From contig CADCPV010000181.1 of assembly GCA_902803345.1 (NCBI GenBank), forward strand, positions 1-6,549: DNA of 6,549 bases, written 5' to 3'. This DNA is from an uncultured Eubacteriales bacterium (GTDB lineage: Bacteria > Bacillota_A > Clostridia > Lachnospirales > Lachnospiraceae). This document shows, piece after piece, positions 6,342-6,549 of the stretch. The notes under the pieces are model-generated. The model did no database searches. It was not told the DNA's origin and was given only the letters and a program-made list of their open reading frames with translations. Each line of letters starts with the position of its first letter. The first letter of the stretch is position 1. Both the position numbers and the translations under genes were made by a program.

Positions 6342-6359
6342 CTGCTGCTGTTGTATGAT
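6331..6359 (+). promoter_or_regulatory. Sigma-A promoter for the zinc-ribbon gene
   Basis: TTGAAA (6331-6336) and TATGAT (6354-6359) are separated by exactly 17 bp; each hexamer matches the consensus at five or four of six positions. Transcription would start near 6366, giving a leader of about 74 nt before the ATG at 6440. A separate promoter indicates that the zinc-ribbon gene is not simply part of the deaminase-like transcript. Confidence 0.65.
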
Positions 6360-6379
6360 GATAGAAAGCATGAAAAGAG

Positions 6380-6393
6380 TCCCCTGAGGGGGA
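6380..6393 (+). other. Short GC-rich hairpin in the zinc-ribbon leader
   Basis: TCCCC (6380-6384) pairs with GGGGA (6389-6393) across the 4-nt loop TGAG. It falls about 15 nt into the predicted transcript and is not followed by a T-tract. It may protect the 5' end or mean nothing; it does not reach the ribosome site. Confidence 0.3.
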
Positions 6394-6439
6394 AAGATCT
6401 GCGGCCACAGTTAGCTGCAGGGAATCAAGGAGGCATGTC

Positions 6440-6549
6440 ATGATCTGTAAGAAATGCGGGAATGAATTTCCGGACGGGCTGAAATTCTGTCCGAACTGCG
6501 GCGAACCGGCAGAAGCGCCGGACAGGGCTTCGGATGTTCTGGATGACGG
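6440..6549 (+). CDS. Zinc-ribbon domain protein, N-terminal part (cut by window edge)
   Basis: The 36 visible residues begin MICKKCGNEFPDGLKFCPNC. Two CxxC pairs (C3/C6 and C17/C20) form a short zinc ribbon of the kind found at the N-terminus of many Bacillota proteins, often ahead of a membrane helix or other domain. After GEPAE the chain turns acidic and low in complexity (APDRASDVLDD), consistent with a linker to a domain beyond the edge. AAGGAGG (6427-6433) stands 6 bp before the ATG, an excellent ribosome site. An ATG at 6435 reads into a stop after two codons and is not the start. The zinc ribbon alone does not reveal the function. Confidence 0.85.
   Translation, partial: MICKKCGNEFPDGLKFCPNCGEPAEAPDRASDVLDD

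Noticed and set aside
6356..6388. Ten-codon frame in the zinc-ribbon leader as a regulatory leader peptide
   Set aside because: It has no ribosome site and its start overlaps the predicted -10 hexamer, so it would lie outside the transcript.

Overview
The window looks like chromosome from a Gram-positive anaerobe of the Bacillota, probably a gut Clostridia or Erysipelotrichia lineage. The reasons are GC content near 50 %, strong AGGAGG-type ribosome sites, near-consensus sigma-A promoters with 17-bp spacers, and the protein families present. This placement is inferred from style, not from a marker gene.

Layout. The left half (1-3533) is transcribed leftward. In transcription order it holds a Na+/phosphate cotransporter-family protein with a C-terminal PhoU-like domain (3533-1731), an AraC-family regulator 31 bp downstream (1699-848), an OmpR/PhoB-type response regulator with its own promoter (721-35), and the first 16 codons of what is probably its sensor histidine kinase. 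The kinase start overlaps the regulator's 3' end by 14 bp and runs off the left edge. The 148-bp gap at 3594-3741 carries two divergent sigma-A promoters, one for the transporter and one for the rightward gene.

The right half is dominated by one 813-residue protein (3742-6183). It has an adenosine/AMP deaminase-like metal-dependent core, an unrecognised N-terminal region of about 135 residues, an unusually long stretch between the first two metal-ligand motifs, and a C-terminal Rossmann-like region resembling the DprA/LOG (SLOG) superfamily. It is the most interesting gene here. Its parts resemble pieces of nucleotide-centred conflict systems, but no partner gene is visible and a housekeeping nucleotide-metabolism role is equally open.

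From 6169 to 6296 there is a compact run of three hairpins. The two outer ones are diverged versions of each other (arms ending in RGGAAAC/GTTTCCY), so this looks like a REP- or MITE-like dispersed element. Its left arm encodes the last four residues and the stop codon of the deaminase-like protein. After it come a further hairpin, a good sigma-A promoter, a short leader hairpin and a strong ribosome site for a zinc-ribbon protein cut off by the right edge.

The transporter and AraC gene are probably co-transcribed. The response regulator and kinase form a standard two-component pair. No functional link between these units and the deaminase-like gene can be shown beyond the shared divergent promoter region.
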